Shown here one piece after another: positions 19,855 to 30,600 of a stretch of 64,000 nucleotides of DNA. The notes under the pieces were generated by a model. That model was not told where the DNA came from. It ran no database searches and worked only from the letters and a program-made list of their open reading frames with translations. The stretch lies in the NCBI RefSeq assembly GCF_000022145.1, contig NC_011891.1, positions 744,001 through 808,000 of the forward strand. Direction: 5' to 3'. This DNA comes from Anaeromyxobacter dehalogenans 2CP-1 (GTDB lineage: Bacteria; Myxococcota; Myxococcia; Myxococcales; Anaeromyxobacteraceae). The position numbers and the translations under genes are program-made. Within the stretch, counting starts at the first letter, position 1, and every line of letters starts with the position of its first letter.

Positions 19855-19882
19855 CGGGAAAATTCCCGCGTCACTTCGCGGG
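19855..19882. promoter_or_regulatory. Overlapping inverted repeats upstream of the SgmX-like gene promoter
   Basis: CGGGAA-AA-TTCCCG (19855-19868) shares its right arm with CCCGCG-TCACTT-CGCGGG (19865-19882). The two stems cannot form together. They end ten bases before the -35 box at 19892, so they could be a repressor or activator site or a processing signal. Confidence 0.4.
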
Positions 19883-19891
19883 ATTCGCGTC

Positions 19892-19920
19892 TTGACCGCC
19901 CCCCGGGCATCCATTACCCT
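19892..19920 (+). promoter_or_regulatory. Promoter of the SgmX-like TPR gene
   Basis: TTGACC (19892-19897), a 17-base spacer and TACCCT (19915-19920). The start site would be near 19927, giving a leader of about 86 bases before the ATG at 20013. Confidence 0.6.
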
Positions 19921-20012
19921 CGCTGCTAGCCCCTGGCCCGCGTCGACGGCGGTGCGCGCCGAGCGCGCGTCCCACGGATGCGCGAGCCTCTCCGCGAGCA
20001 CCGCCCGGCCCG

Positions 20013-22651
20013 ATGGCTGTCGACAAGAACAAGATCATCGCCGAGGCGACACGGTTCGTTCAGAAGGGCGCGCTCGACAAGGCCATCGCCGCGTACCAGA
20101 AGATCCTCGCCGAGGACCCGCGCGACGTGCGGATCCTGCTCAAGGTCGGCGAGCTGTTCCAGAAGAAGGGCGACGACCGGCTCGCGGCCGAGGCCTTCAC
20201 CAAGGTGGCCGAGACCTACGCGGACCAGGGCTTCTTCCTGAAGTCGGTCGCGGTCTACAAGCAGATCGTGCGGCTCGACCCGGGCGACGTCCGGGTGAAC
20301 GAGCGGCTCGCGGCGCTCTACCAGCAGCTCGGCCTGATGAGCGACGCGATGGGGCAGCTGCAGGTCACCGCCGCCGCGCACGAGCGCTCCGGCGACGTGG
20401 CCCGGCTCACCGACGTGCTCCGCCGCATGGTGGAGCTCGACCCCGAGAACATCCCGTCGGCCATCAAGCTCGGCGAGCTGCACGCGCGGGCGGGCCAGGC
20501 CGCGCAGGCGCTGGAGCTGTTCCGGCGCGCCGCCGACCACCTGCGCAAGCACAACCGCGCCGACGAGTACCTCAAGGTCGCCGAGCGCATCGCCGGGCTC
20601 GAGCCGGACGACCGCGGGCTGACCCGCGAGCTCGCGCACATCTACCTCGCGAAGGGCGACACGAAGCGGGCCCTCGCGAAGCTGCAGCTCTGCTTCAAGG
20701 CGGATCCGAAGGACGTGGAGACGCTGAACCTGCTCGCGCAGGCGTTCCGCGATCTCGGCCAGGTGTCGAAGACGCTGTCGGTCTACAAGGAGCTCGCGCA
20801 CGTCCACGCGGAGCGCGGCCGCGCCGCCGACGCGCGCGCCACCTGGCGGAAGGTGCAGGAGCTGGCGCCGGACGACGAGGACGCGCGCGCCGCGCTCGGC
20901 CCGGGGGCCTCGAGCACGCCCGTCCCCGGCGCCGTGGCCGCGGTGGCCGCCGTGGCTCCGCCCCCGCGCCCGCCGGCCCCGTCCGCGCCGCCGCCCGGGC
21001 CGCCCCCCGGCGCGCGCCCGGCGCCCGCGGCGTCCGGCCCGGACGCGGTCGCGAAGCTCCTCACCGAGACCGACGTCTACGTGAAGTACGGGCTGCACGA
21101 CCGCGCGCTGGAACACCTGCGCAAGGTGCTCGCGATCGATCCGGAGGCGCCCGACGCGCACGAGCGCGCGCGCGAGCTGCACCACGGGGCCGGCCGCCTC
21201 GCCGAGGCCGCGCACCACGGCACCGCGGCGGTGCGGGCGCTGCTCGGGCGCGGCGAGGGGGATCGCGCACGGGACGCGCTGGCGCGGCTCCGGCAGATCG
21301 CGCCGGAGCACCCGGAGCTCGCGGCGCTGGCCGCGGCCGCCGGCGCGAGCGAGGAGGTCGCGCTCGAGCCGGACGAGGTGGAGGAGGTGCTCCTCGAGCC
21401 CGAGCCGGCGCCCGAGGACGACGCGCTCGCGCTCGAGGCGGCGGGCCACGCCGGCGACGACGAGGTCGTGTCGGACGACGAGCCGCCGGCCGGGTCCGCC
21501 GGAGCGGCCGCGCCCGCGCCCGACGAGGAGGAGGGCATCGCGCTCGAGATCGGCGCGCCCGAGCCCGCCCTGGACGCGGCCGGCGACGCGCTGGCCGAGG
21601 CCGCCGCGGCGGAGTCGGCCGAGTCGGAGGAGGTGGCCGACGAGGTCTCCGCCGAGCGCTCCGCGCTCGCGGCGCCGCCCGCGCCGGTGATCACGCCGCC
21701 CGCGCCGCCGCCCCCGCCCACCCGCGCCCCCGCGCCCGCGCCCGCGCCGCCCACGCCTGCGGCATCAGCGCCACCGGCGCCACCGATCGCCGCCGCGGGC
21801 GACGAGGAGGAGGCCGACCTCTCCGACGAGCTCGAGGAGGCGGACTTCTTCCTGCAGCAGGGGCTGCTCGACGACGCGCGCGAGGCGCTGCGGAACCTGG
21901 CCGCGTTCTACCCGGGCCACCGCGGCGTGGAGGCGCGGCTGGCCGAGGTCGAGCGCCGGCGCGCACCGCCGCCGCTGGGACGCACCCGCCGCTCGACGGA
22001 CCGGTGCACGAGACGCCGGCGCTCACGCCGCCGCCCGGGGCCGACGACAGCTTCGACATCGCGCGCGAGCTCGCCGAGGAGCTGGGCGCCGCGCCCGCGC
22101 AGGCGGGCGACGACGGCTTCCAGTACTCGGTCGAGGACGTCTTCAACCAGTTCAAGAGGGGCGTCGAGCAGACGGTCCGGCCGGAGGACAGCGCCACCCA
22201 CTACGACCTCGGCATCGCCTACAAGGAGATGGGGCTGCTCGAGGACGCGGTGAAGGAGTTCGAGACCGCGCTGCGCGGCAACGACCGCAAGCGCGAGGTG
22301 GACTGCCTGTCGATGATCGGCGTGTGCCAGCTCTCCCGCGGCGAGCCGCGCGAGGCCATCGCGGCGTTCCGGCGCGCGCTCGCGTCCGAGCTGCTGACGC
22401 GCGACGCCGCCAAGGCGCTCCACCACGACCTGGGCGTCGCGTACCAGGAGGCGGGCGATCCCGAGGCCGCCCTCCACCACCTCCAGAAGGTGAACCGCGT
22501 GGATCCCGGGTACCGCGACGTCGCGGAGCGCGTGCGCGCGCTCGGCGGCGGCCCCGGGAAGCCGCCGCCGGGAGAGGCGCGCGCCCCCGCCCGCACCGCC
22601 GCCCCCGCGGCGCCCGCCCCCGGCCCGAAGAAGAACATCGGCTACCTGTAG
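20013..22651 (+). CDS. SgmX-like TPR protein, interrupted by an apparent frameshift near 21960-22000
   Basis: The first frame, from the ATG at 20013, codes about 650 good residues. It has a run of TPR units (about 1-290; AIAAYQKILAEDPRD, SVAVYKQIVRLDPGD), a Pro-rich linker (about 305-345) and a second TPR block (about 350-450). A long acidic Ala/Glu/Pro linker follows. The sense then jumps to the -1 frame: HPPLDGPVHETPALTPPPG, DSFDIARELAEELG, further TPRs (HYDLGIAYKEMGLLEDAVKEF) and a basic end KKNIGYL at 22651. Without correction the first frame ends in nonsense at 22253. One missing base in a GC repeat would restore about 880 residues. Position after accC matches M. xanthus SgmX, an MglA effector that stimulates polar pili. 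The name is inferred from synteny and architecture. Confidence 0.75.
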
Positions 22652-22659
22652 GACTGTCC

Positions 22660-23580
22660 GTGAACTATCTCGAATTCTACGAGCTGGCCCAGGAGCCCTT
22701 CTCCAACGCGCCGGTCTCGCGCTTCTACTACTCGTCCGCCCAGCACGCGCAGGCGCTCCTCCGCCTGAACCACGCGGTGAGCGCCATGAAGGGGCTGGCG
22801 GTGCTGGTGGGCGACATCGGCGCCGGCAAGACCACGCTCGCGCGGCGCATGCTCGACAGCCTGCCGGAGGACGAGTACGAGGCCGCGCTGCTCGTCATCG
22901 TCCACTCCGGGATCACGCCGAGCTGGCTGCTGAAGCGCATCGCGCTGCAGCTCGGGGTGGAGAGCCCGGCAGAGGAGAAGCTCGCGCTGCTGGCGCAGCT
23001 CTACCAGCGGCTGGTCCGCATCTACGAGTCGGGCAAGAAGGCGGTGGTGCTCATCGACGAGGCGCAGATGCTCGCCTCGCGCGAGATCATGGAGGAGTTC
23101 CGCGGGCTGCTGAACCTGGAGGTGCCGGAGCGCAAGCTCCTGTCCTTCGTGTTCTTCGGGCTGCCGGAGATCGAGGACAACCTCCGCCTCGACCCGCCGC
23201 TCGCCCAGCGCGTGGCGCTGAAGTACCGCCTCGAGCCGCTCAGCGCCGAGGCCACCGAGGCGTACGTGCGCCACCGGCTGCGCCTGGCCGGCGCGCCGCG
23301 CCTGCCCTTCACGCCGGCGGCCATCCAGCGGATCCACGATCACACCGGCGGGACGCCGCGGCTCATCAACACGCTCTGCGACAACGCGCTGTTCGAGGGC
23401 GCCATGGCCCGCGCCCGCGAGATCGACGAGCGGCTGCTCGACCGCGTCGCGCGCGATCTCGGCATCGAGGCCCCGGCCCGGCCGGTCCCCGGCGCGCCCG
23501 CCCTCCGCGGCGGCCGCGAGGGCGGCGCCCTCGATCTCGCCGAGATCGACCGGTACCTGGAGTCGCTCGGCGTCAAGTAG
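22660..23580 (+). CDS. ExeA/GspA-like AAA+ ATPase
   Basis: The product has 306 residues with a GTG start nine bases after the TPR gene stop. It opens YLEFYELAQEPFSNAPVSRFYY, the standard ExeA-family entry. It then has Walker A GDIGAGKTTLARR, Walker B VVLIDEAQML, a sensor region (LSFVFFGLPEIEDNL) and a lid helix (GGTPRLINTLCDNALFEGA). The ExeA peptidoglycan-binding C-terminus and membrane helix are missing; the last 50 residues are Pro/Gly-rich and end LDLAEIDRYLESLG. Cytoplasmic. Such ATPases often act with secretion or motility machines. Linkage to the SgmX-like gene suggests a shared process, not shown here. Confidence 0.85.
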   Translation: MNYLEFYELAQEPFSNAPVSRFYYSSAQHAQALLRLNHAVSAMKGLAVLVGDIGAGKTTLARRMLDSLPEDEYEAALLVIVHSGITPSWLLKRIALQLGVESPAEEKLALLAQLYQRLVRIYESGKKAVVLIDEAQMLASREIMEEFRGLLNLEVPERKLLSFVFFGLPEIEDNLRLDPPLAQRVALKYRLEPLSAEATEAYVRHRLRLAGAPRLPFTPAAIQRIHDHTGGTPRLINTLCDNALFEGAMARAREIDERLLDRVARDLGIEAPARPVPGAPALRGGREGGALDLAEIDRYLESLGVK

Positions 23581-23598
23581 CCCCGCCTCGCCCGCCGC

Positions 23599-23699
23599 CG
23601 CGCCGGCGCGGCGATCCCACACCCTCACCCACCGCGCCGCCGGCGCGGACGGACCGCTGGCGCGGCCCACGCGTTCCTTGGCGCCGCGCCGCCGGCGCG
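23599..23699. repeat. Three palindromic GC repeats upstream of and inside the tamB promoter
   Basis: Copy 1 is CGCGCCGGCGCG (23599-23610). Copies 2 (23633-23647) and 3 (23685-23699) are the identical 15-mer CGCGCCGCCGGCGCG, a 7-1-7 inverted repeat. Copies 2 and 3 are 52 bases apart, about five helical turns. Copy 3 fills the spacer between the -35 and -10 boxes of the tamB promoter. Confidence 0.6.
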
Positions 23700-23706
23700 A
23701 GAGAAT
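23678..23706 (+). promoter_or_regulatory. Promoter of tamB
   Basis: TTGGCG (23678-23683), a 17-base spacer that is itself a palindrome, and GAGAAT (23701-23706). The TTG start codon at 23716 follows ten bases later, so a near-leaderless message is expected. Confidence 0.5.
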
Positions 23707-23715
23707 CGAGCCCCC

Positions 23716-26700
23716 TTGAAGAAGCGGACCGTCGCGCTGGTGTTCCTGCTGGTGGTCGTGGGCCTGGTGCTCGCGACGCTGGCGGCCCTGCGCACGCGCT
23801 GGGCCGGGGACCGGATCTGCGCGCTGGCCGCGGAGAAGGTGCGGGCCGCAACCGGCCTGCCGCTCTCCTTCGCCGCCTGCCGCATCGACCCGCTCGGCTT
23901 CGCGGTGGACGCGGAGGGCGTGGTCCTCGGCCCGCCCTCGGCGCCCGCGTTCGTGGCCGACGCGATCACGGCACGCCTCGCGCTGGTGCAGGCGCTCGGC
24001 CGGCGCGTCCACCTCGATCGGCTGCGCCTGGTCCGCCCGCGCCTGGTCGCGGCGCTGCCTCGCGGCACCGGGGCACCGGCCCGCTGCCCCCCGGACCTGC
24101 TGGGCCGCTTCGAGATCCGCGAGCTGCAGGTGGAGGGCGGCTCGCTGGAGCTGGGGCTGCCCGACGGCGGCCACGTCTCGCTGGAGCGGCTGGAGATCCG
24201 CTCCGGACCGCCCGCACGGACGCTCCGGTCGCTCGCCACGCCGGCGCGCCGCAGCCGCGTGGAGGTCTCGGCCGGCCCGGTCCGGGTGGACGCGGTGGGC
24301 CGCCGGTGGAGCGCCTCGCAGGTGCGCGCCCGCGGCGAGGTCGCCCTCGACCTGTCGGTCGCCGAGATCGCCGGGGTCGAGGCGGACGTGGGCGGGGCCC
24401 GGCTCGGGCTGCAGGGCCGCGTACAGGACCTGTGCGCGCCCAGGCTCGACCTGACCGCGCGCGCGGAGGGCAGGGTGGACGCGCTGCTCGCGCTGGCGGG
24501 CGTGCACGCGGACGTGGAGGGCACCGCGACGGTGGAGGCGCGCATCACCGGCGCGCCCCGCGCGCCGGAGCTCTCCGGCTCGCTGCGCACGCGCGGTGTG
24601 CGGGTGGACGGGTTCGTGCCCGGCGACGCCGAGGCCGCGGTGCGGCTGTCGGGCCGGACGCTGGTGGTGGACCGGCTGGCGGTCGCAGCGGCCGGCGGGG
24701 GCAAGGCGGTGGCGCACGGGACCGTGACGCTCGCCCGCGGGCTGCCGGTCGAGGCGGAGGTGCAGCTCGACCGCGTCGACCTCGCCGAGATCCTGGATCG
24801 CCTGACGGTGAAGCAGCCCTGGATCACGCTCCGGCTCGACGGCAAGGCGCGCGTGACCGGGACGCTCTCGCCGCCCGCGCTCGCCGGGACGCTCGCCACC
24901 GAGCTCCACGACTTCAAGGCGCTGACCCGCCCGTACACGCAGGCCCACGGGGATCCGGGCATCGTCTCCTTCGCGCGCGGCCGGATCGACTCCGCGGTGC
25001 GCGTGGATCGCAGCGGCCTGTTCCTGGACGGCGCGCGCGTGGCGGTGGGGCAGGGGACGGTGGATGCGGAGGCCGCCGTGCACTTCGACTCCGCGCGCGG
25101 GTTCCACGTGCGCTGCCGCGGCGTGGCCGACCTGGACGCGCTCGGCCCGCTCGCCGGCATCCCCTGGGCCGGGCGCCTGGCGATCGAGGCGGAGGTCGGC
25201 GCGGCGCCGTACGGGAACCCGGTGGTCACCGGGCGCGCCCGCGGCGAGGGGCTCCACTTCCTGCAGGTGGACCTCGGCCACGTGGCGGCCGACTTCCGCT
25301 ACCGGGACTTCCTGCTCCACTTCCAGGGGGCCGAGGGGACGCGCGGCGAGACCCGCTACCGCGGCGAGGCGGTGGTGGATCTCTCGCGCACGCCCACCCA
25401 GATCGTCTCCTCGCGCCTGGAGGCGCGCGGGCGCCTCCGCGACCTGTTCGACTCCGTGATGGAGTGGATCCCTTCCACCCGGTACGTGCGCGACGCGCTC
25501 GACGCGGAGGTGGAGGCGACCGGGACCGCGCGCGGCCCGGCCACCGCGCTCGACGCGTCCTTCGACGCGCGGCTCGGCGCCGGCACGCTGCTCGGCCGCG
25601 CGTTCGACTCCGGCCGCGCCCAGGGGCGCATCGAGGCGGGGCGCACCGCGCGCTTCGAGCGCGCCGAGCTGCGGCGCGGCACCGGGGTGGCGCGGGCCCA
25701 GGGCACCTGGGGCATGGACGCGCCGTACCCCTGGGACCTCGAGGTGGGATTCTCGGGCGTGCCGCTCGCCGCGCTCGACCTCCCCGGCGGCGAGTGGTCC
25801 GGCTCGGCGAGCGGGCGCGCCACGCTGGCCGGCTCGTTCGACCACCCCGACGTGCGCTTCGCCGCGAACGGCGACGCGGTGCATGTGGCCGGCGTGGCGC
25901 TCGGCACGGTGCAGGCCGGCGGCACGGTGGTGGAGCGCAAGCTCGTGCTGACCGGCGGCGCGGAGGGACTGGCGGGCTCCGCCGAGATCGCGCTGCAGGG
26001 CCGCCTGCCGTTCCAGGCGCGGGCCACGGTGGCCCTCGAGGACGCCGCGCGGCTCTGGCCGGGCGGCGCGCCGCAGGGGCTGCGCATCCGCGTGGGCGGG
26101 GAGGCGAGCGCCTCGGGGGAGCTCGAGGACCTCGCGCAGGCGCGCGCCAGCGTGCGCCTCCCCCAGCTCGCCGTCGCGCTCGCCGAGGTGAGGGTCGAGG
26201 CCGCCGGGCCGGCGGTGCTGGCGGTGCGCGGCGAGCGGGTCGAGCTCGCGCCCGTCACGCTGCGCGGCACCAGCACCGAGCTGACCGTGTCCGGGTCGGC
26301 GGCGCCCGGCGCGGTGGACCTGAGCGCCTCGGGGACGCTCGACCTGCGCCTGGCCGGCGCGCTGTCGCCGGTGGTGCGGCGCGCGCACGGCCAGCTCGCG
26401 CTGGAGGCGCACATGGGCGGCACGTTCGACCAGCCGGTGCTGGTCGGCTCGGGCCGCGTCGCCGACGGGGGCTTCGAGCTGCGCGGCGCCGGCCTGGTGT
26501 TCTCCGACATGACCGGGCCGCTCGCGTTCTCGCAGAACCGGGTCCTGTTCGAGGATCTGGGGGCGCTGCTGAACGGCGGGCACGCGCGCTTCAAGGGCGA
26601 GGTGGAGCTGGCGCGGCTCGCCCCGTCGCGCCTCCGGGTGGAGGGCTCGCTCGACGAGGTGCCGGTGGCGCTCCCGTCCTACCTGCCGGCGACGCTGTCC

Positions 26701-27642
26701 GGACGGATCGAGGCGCAGGGCACGCCGGAGGCGACCGACGTCACCGGCCGGCTGCGCGTGATCCGCGCGCGCTACACCGCCGACGTCGACCTCGAGGGCA
26801 GCCTGCTGGAGCTGCGCCGCCGGCCGCCGCCGCCGCCGAAGCCGTACGACAAGGCGGGCGAGTGGCTCCGCTTCGACCTGCAGCTCGTGGTGGACGGCGA
26901 CGCGCGGATCGAGAACGACCTGGTGCGCGGGACGGTGACCGGGGACCTGACGCTCACCGGGACGCTCGCGTCGCCGGGCCTGGTGGGCAGCCTCACCATG
27001 GGCCAGGGCAGCCGCGCGTCGTTCCGCGGCAACGAGTTCACGCTCACGCACGCGGTGCTGGAGCTGGTGGACCGGAACAAGATCGAGATCGTGCTCGACG
27101 TGAACGGCGACGCGCAGGTGCGCGACTACCAGGTGTTCATGCACGCGTTCGGGCCGCTGGAGCAGCCGCGGGTGACGCTCACCAGCGCGCCGCCGCTGCC
27201 GGAGCCGGACATCGTCACGCTGCTCTCGCTCGGCTTCACGCGCCGCGACTCCGCCGCCGGCACCGGCGTGGGCGGCGTGGCGACCGCGGCGGCCGCGCAG
27301 GCGATCTTCTCCGCGTCCGGCCTGGACGAGCAGGTGCGCCGGTTCCTGCCGCGCGGCGGCCCCATCCGCGACATCGGCATGCGCATCACCAGCGCCTACT
27401 CCGAGGCGACCGGCCAGGTGGAGCCCCGGGCCGAGTTCGAGTCCTGGCTGCTCCGCGACCGGCTGCGGCTCCGCTTCCAGGCGCCGCTCGCCGGCGCGCG
27501 CGGCCGCAAGGCGCAGGCGGAGCTGCGGCTGGGCGAGCACACGGCGGTGCAGTACCAGTGGGACAGCGACAACCCCGACGTCTCGACCGGCGATCACGGC
27601 GTGGACCTGAAGCTGCGCTGGGAATGGACGGACCGCGAGTGA
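23716..27642 (+). CDS. tamB: TamB/AsmA-like inner-membrane protein (DUF490)
   Basis: The product has 1308 residues with a TTG start. There is one N-terminal signal anchor (about 5-27, VALVFLLVVVGLVLATLAAL), then about 1,250 residues of repetitive beta structure of the AsmA/TamB type (many G-x-V-x-G / LxGxxxxPxLxG units). The C-terminal TamB domain (about 900-1308) has SLTMGQGSRASFRGNEFTL, then PDIVTLLSLG and near the end ITSAYSEATGQVEPRAEF. Such proteins form a hydrophobic groove across the periplasm and carry phospholipids or assist outer-membrane protein assembly. It overlaps the Omp85 gene downstream, the typical TamB-TamA pairing. The size is in the normal range. Confidence 0.9.
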   Translation: MKKRTVALVFLLVVVGLVLATLAALRTRWAGDRICALAAEKVRAATGLPLSFAACRIDPLGFAVDAEGVVLGPPSAPAFVADAITARLALVQALGRRVHLDRLRLVRPRLVAALPRGTGAPARCPPDLLGRFEIRELQVEGGSLELGLPDGGHVSLERLEIRSGPPARTLRSLATPARRSRVEVSAGPVRVDAVGRRWSASQVRARGEVALDLSVAEIAGVEADVGGARLGLQGRVQDLCAPRLDLTARAEGRVDALLALAGVHADVEGTATVEARITGAPRAPELSGSLRTRGVRVDGFVPGDAEAAVRLSGRTLVVDRLAVAAAGGGKAVAHGTVTLARGLPVEAEVQLDRVDLAEILDRLTVKQPWITLRLDGKARVTGTLSPPALAGTLATELHDFKALTRPYTQAHGDPGIVSFARGRIDSAVRVDRSGLFLDGARVAVGQGTVDAEAAVHFDSARGFHVRCRGVADLDALGPLAGIPWAGRLAIEAEVGAAPYGNPVVTGRARGEGLHFLQVDLGHVAADFRYRDFLLHFQGAEGTRGETRYRGEAVVDLSRTPTQIVSSRLEARGRLRDLFDSVMEWIPSTRYVRDALDAEVEATGTARGPATALDASFDARLGAGTLLGRAFDSGRAQGRIEAGRTARFERAELRRGTGVARAQGTWGMDAPYPWDLEVGFSGVPLAALDLPGGEWSGSASGRATLAGSFDHPDVRFAANGDAVHVAGVALGTVQAGGTVVERKLVLTGGAEGLAGSAEIALQGRLPFQARATVALEDAARLWPGGAPQGLRIRVGGEASASGELEDLAQARASVRLPQLAVALAEVRVEAAGPAVLAVRGERVELAPVTLRGTSTELTVSGSAAPGAVDLSASGTLDLRLAGALSPVVRRAHGQLALEAHMGGTFDQPVLVGSGRVADGGFELRGAGLVFSDMTGPLAFSQNRVLFEDLGALLNGGHARFKGEVELARLAPSRLRVEGSLDEVPVALPSYLPATLSGRIEAQGTPEATDVTGRLRVIRARYTADVDLEGSLLELRRRPPPPPKPYDKAGEWLRFDLQLVVDGDARIENDLVRGTVTGDLTLTGTLASPGLVGSLTMGQGSRASFRGNEFTLTHAVLELVDRNKIEIVLDVNGDAQVRDYQVFMHAFGPLEQPRVTLTSAPPLPEPDIVTLLSLGFTRRDSAAGTGVGGVATAAAAQAIFSASGLDEQVRRFLPRGGPIRDIGMRITSAYSEATGQVEPRAEFESWLLRDRLRLRFQAPLAGARGRKAQAELRLGEHTAVQYQWDSDNPDVSTGDHGVDLKLRWEWTDRE

Positions 27643-30600
27643 TCGCCGCGCTCGCAACCGCCCTGGCGCTCGCGGTGTCGCCGGCGGCGGCCGAGCCCGC
27701 AGGCGCGGCCGCGTCGCCGCCGCCCCGCGTCACGGCGGTGGACCTGGCGCTGCCGCCGGGCGACGACCTGGCGCAGGCGTCGGCGCTGGTGACGCTCTCT
27801 CCCGGGGAGCCGCTCTCGGTCCGCGACGCGCGGCGCACGGTGCAGCGCCTGTTCCAGACCGGCCGGTACCGCAACGTGATCGTCCGCGCCGAGCCCGCCG
27901 CGGCGCCGCCGGGCGGCGGCACGGGCGAGTGGGTCCGGCTGGTGGTGGAGGCGCTGCCGGTGCGCCGGGTGGCGCGCGTCGAGGTGCGGACCGACGCGCC
28001 CGAGGTGCTGGGCCCGGACGCGATCCGGGCGGCGGCACGGCTCGCCTCCGGGGAGGCGTTCGACGACGCCGACCTCGATCCGGTGGCGGCGAGGGTGCGC
28101 GCGGCGCTCTCGCGGCGCGGGCACCGGGACGCGCAGGTGCGCGCCAGCGCCGAGGGCGACACCTCGGTGGACGTGCTCCTCGCGGTCCGCGCCGGGCCGG
28201 CCACGCGGGTCGCGTCGCTGCGGCTCACCGGCAACCCCGGCCCGGCCGCCGAGGCGCTCCGCGGCCGCCTGCGCACGCGCGAGGGCGCGCCGCTCGACGC
28301 GGACGCGCTCGACGCGGACGTCCAGGCGCTCCGCGCCGGGCTGCGCGCCGCCGGGTACCGGCGGGCGCGGGTGGACGCGCCCGTGGTGCGCGTCCGCGGC
28401 GGCGCGGCCGAGGTGGAGGTCCCGGTGCAGGCCGGGCCACGCATGGCGTTCGCGTTCCGCGGCAACGCGGCGTTCCGGCCCGCGCTGCTGGAGCGGCAGC
28501 TGGGGCTCGAGGCGGACCAGCCGGTGGACGCGCCCGCCATCGAGCAGGCCGCCGACCGGCTGCGCGCGTTCTACCGCGCGCGCGGCTTCGCGGGCGCGGC
28601 CGTGACGACGGAGGAGCGGCGCGGGCCGGGCGTGCTGGCGGTGGTGTTCCACCTGGACGAGGGGCGCCGGTACCGGCTCGGCCGGATCCGCTTCGAGGGC
28701 GCGACCGCGCGCACCGAGCGCGACCTCCGCGACCGGCTCTTCGCCATCCTGGAGGAGGACGCGGAGACCCCCGGCTCGCCGGACGCGGACGAGGCCCGCG
28801 CCCTGATCCTCTCGGTGCCGGGCGCGCGTCCGCCGCCGGAGCCGCCCCCGGCGCTGCGCCCGCGCGCCTACTTCGACGAGGCCACCTGGGATCGCGCGCT
28901 GGAGCTGATCGTGGAGGGGTACCGGGCCGAGGGCTGGCTCGACGCGGTGGCCCTGGGCAGCGCGGTGGCGCTCGACGCGGAGCGCGGGATCGCCGACGTG
29001 ACGCTCCGGCTGCGCGAGGGCGCCCGCACGCACGTGGAGTCGATCGCGTTCGAGGGCACCGGCGCCGTGCCGCTCCCCGAGCTGGCCCGCGAGACCCGCC
29101 TCTCGCCGGGAGACCCCCTCGCGTTCGATCGCGTGGAGGAGACGCGGCTCGCGATCCTGCGCCGCTACTACACGGCGGGCCACGCGTTCGCGCGCGTGGA
29201 GGCGCGCGAGGAGCTGGACCGCGAGCGCCACCTGGCCACGGTGCGGTTCGTGGTGGACGCGGGCCCGAAGGTCCGGATCGGGCGGCTGCTCCTCACCGGC
29301 AACCGGCGCACGCGCGAGGACGTGATCCGCGACGAGCTGGAGGTGCGCGAGGGCGCGACGTTCGACCCGGAGGCGCTGGCGCGAAGCCAGGCGGCGCTGC
29401 TGCGCCTGGGCGTGTTCCGCTCGGCGAAGCTGGAGCTGCACGAGCCGGAGCTGGTGGCGGAGACGAAGGACCTGGCGGTCGAGCTGTCCGAGCGCCCGTA
29501 TGCCACCCTCACCCAGTCGCTCGGGTTCTCCATCGCGAACGGTCCGCGCGCGGTGCTCGAGTACTCGCGGCCGAACCTGTTCGGCCGCGCGGTGGAGCTC
29601 ACCGCGCGCGGCAAGGTGAACTACCTCGTGGACGTGGGCGGCCTCGGCCCGGACCTGTCCGGCAAGGAGGGCTACGACCGGCTGGAGGGGCGGGCGGATC
29701 TCGGCCTGCGCTCGACCCGGGTGCGGCTGCTGCCGGTGCCGGTGGGCCTGCGGACGGACTTCATCGGGGAGATCCTGCACCGTCGCGCCTACGACCTGCG
29801 GCGCGTCTCCGGCGTGGCGGGCGTGGACGTGGGCGTGACCTCGCGCGTGGGCGCCTCGCTCCAGTACGAGCTGGAGGTGGACGACATCCGCCGCACCAAC
29901 GTGGTGGGCGTGCTGACCCAGGCCGACCTGGAGCGGCTCCGCTTCGACGAGGGCGTCACCACGCTGCACGCGGTCCGGCCGTCCTTCACGCTCGACTTCC
30001 GGGACAACTCCGCCCACCCGCACCGCGGCTGGTTCGCGGCCGGCGTCGCCGAGTGGGCGCACTCGCTCGGCGTGGGCGTCCCCGGGGCGCCGGACCGTCG
30101 CGCGCTGTTCGGGCTGCTCCCCGGCTCGGAGGTCCACAGCAACCTGCTGAAGCTCTCCGGGACGCTGTCCGGCTACCTGCCGCTGGGCGGATCCACCGTG
30201 CTCGCGGTCTCGGTGCGCGGCGGGCGCGTGTTCCCGCTGGATCGCGAGTCGCGCACCATCATCCCGCGCCGGTTCTTCCTGGGCGGCGCCTCGACCCTGC
30301 GCGGCTTCGCCGAGGAGGAGATGATCCAGGAGGACGTGCGCGGCGCGCTCGCTGCCGAGGGGAAGCTCTGCGCCACCTCGTACACCGGGATCGGCTGCAC
30401 CGAGCGCGGCCGCCGCGTCGCGTCCGGCGACCGGCCCGTCTCGGAGGGCGGCGAGGCGTACCTGCTCGGCAAGTCCGAGCTGCGCGTCGGGCTCACGCGC
30501 GCCGTCGAGGCCGGCCTGTTCCTCGACGCCGGCAACCTCTGGCTCGATCCGAACAAGTTCGAGGCGCTCGACCTGCGCACCAACGCCGGCGCCGGCCTCC

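Noticed and set aside
21955-22005. Programmed -1 ribosomal frameshift in the SgmX-like gene
   Set aside because: No slippery heptamer (X XXY YYZ) with a downstream pseudoknot is visible; a one-base indel in GC repeats explains it better.
24306-27623. Upstream extension of the Omp85 frame across tamB
   Set aside because: The Arg/Ala/Gly-only extension is the +1 shadow of tamB; the signal peptide fixes the Omp85 start at 27624 or 27639.
22642-27657. A 1671-codon open frame on the minus strand, opposite the AAA ATPase and tamB genes
   Set aside because: It is antisense to genes with clear domain content. Its product is an Arg/Gly/Ala/Glu/Leu string without motifs. Long antisense frames are expected at this GC level because stop codons are rare.
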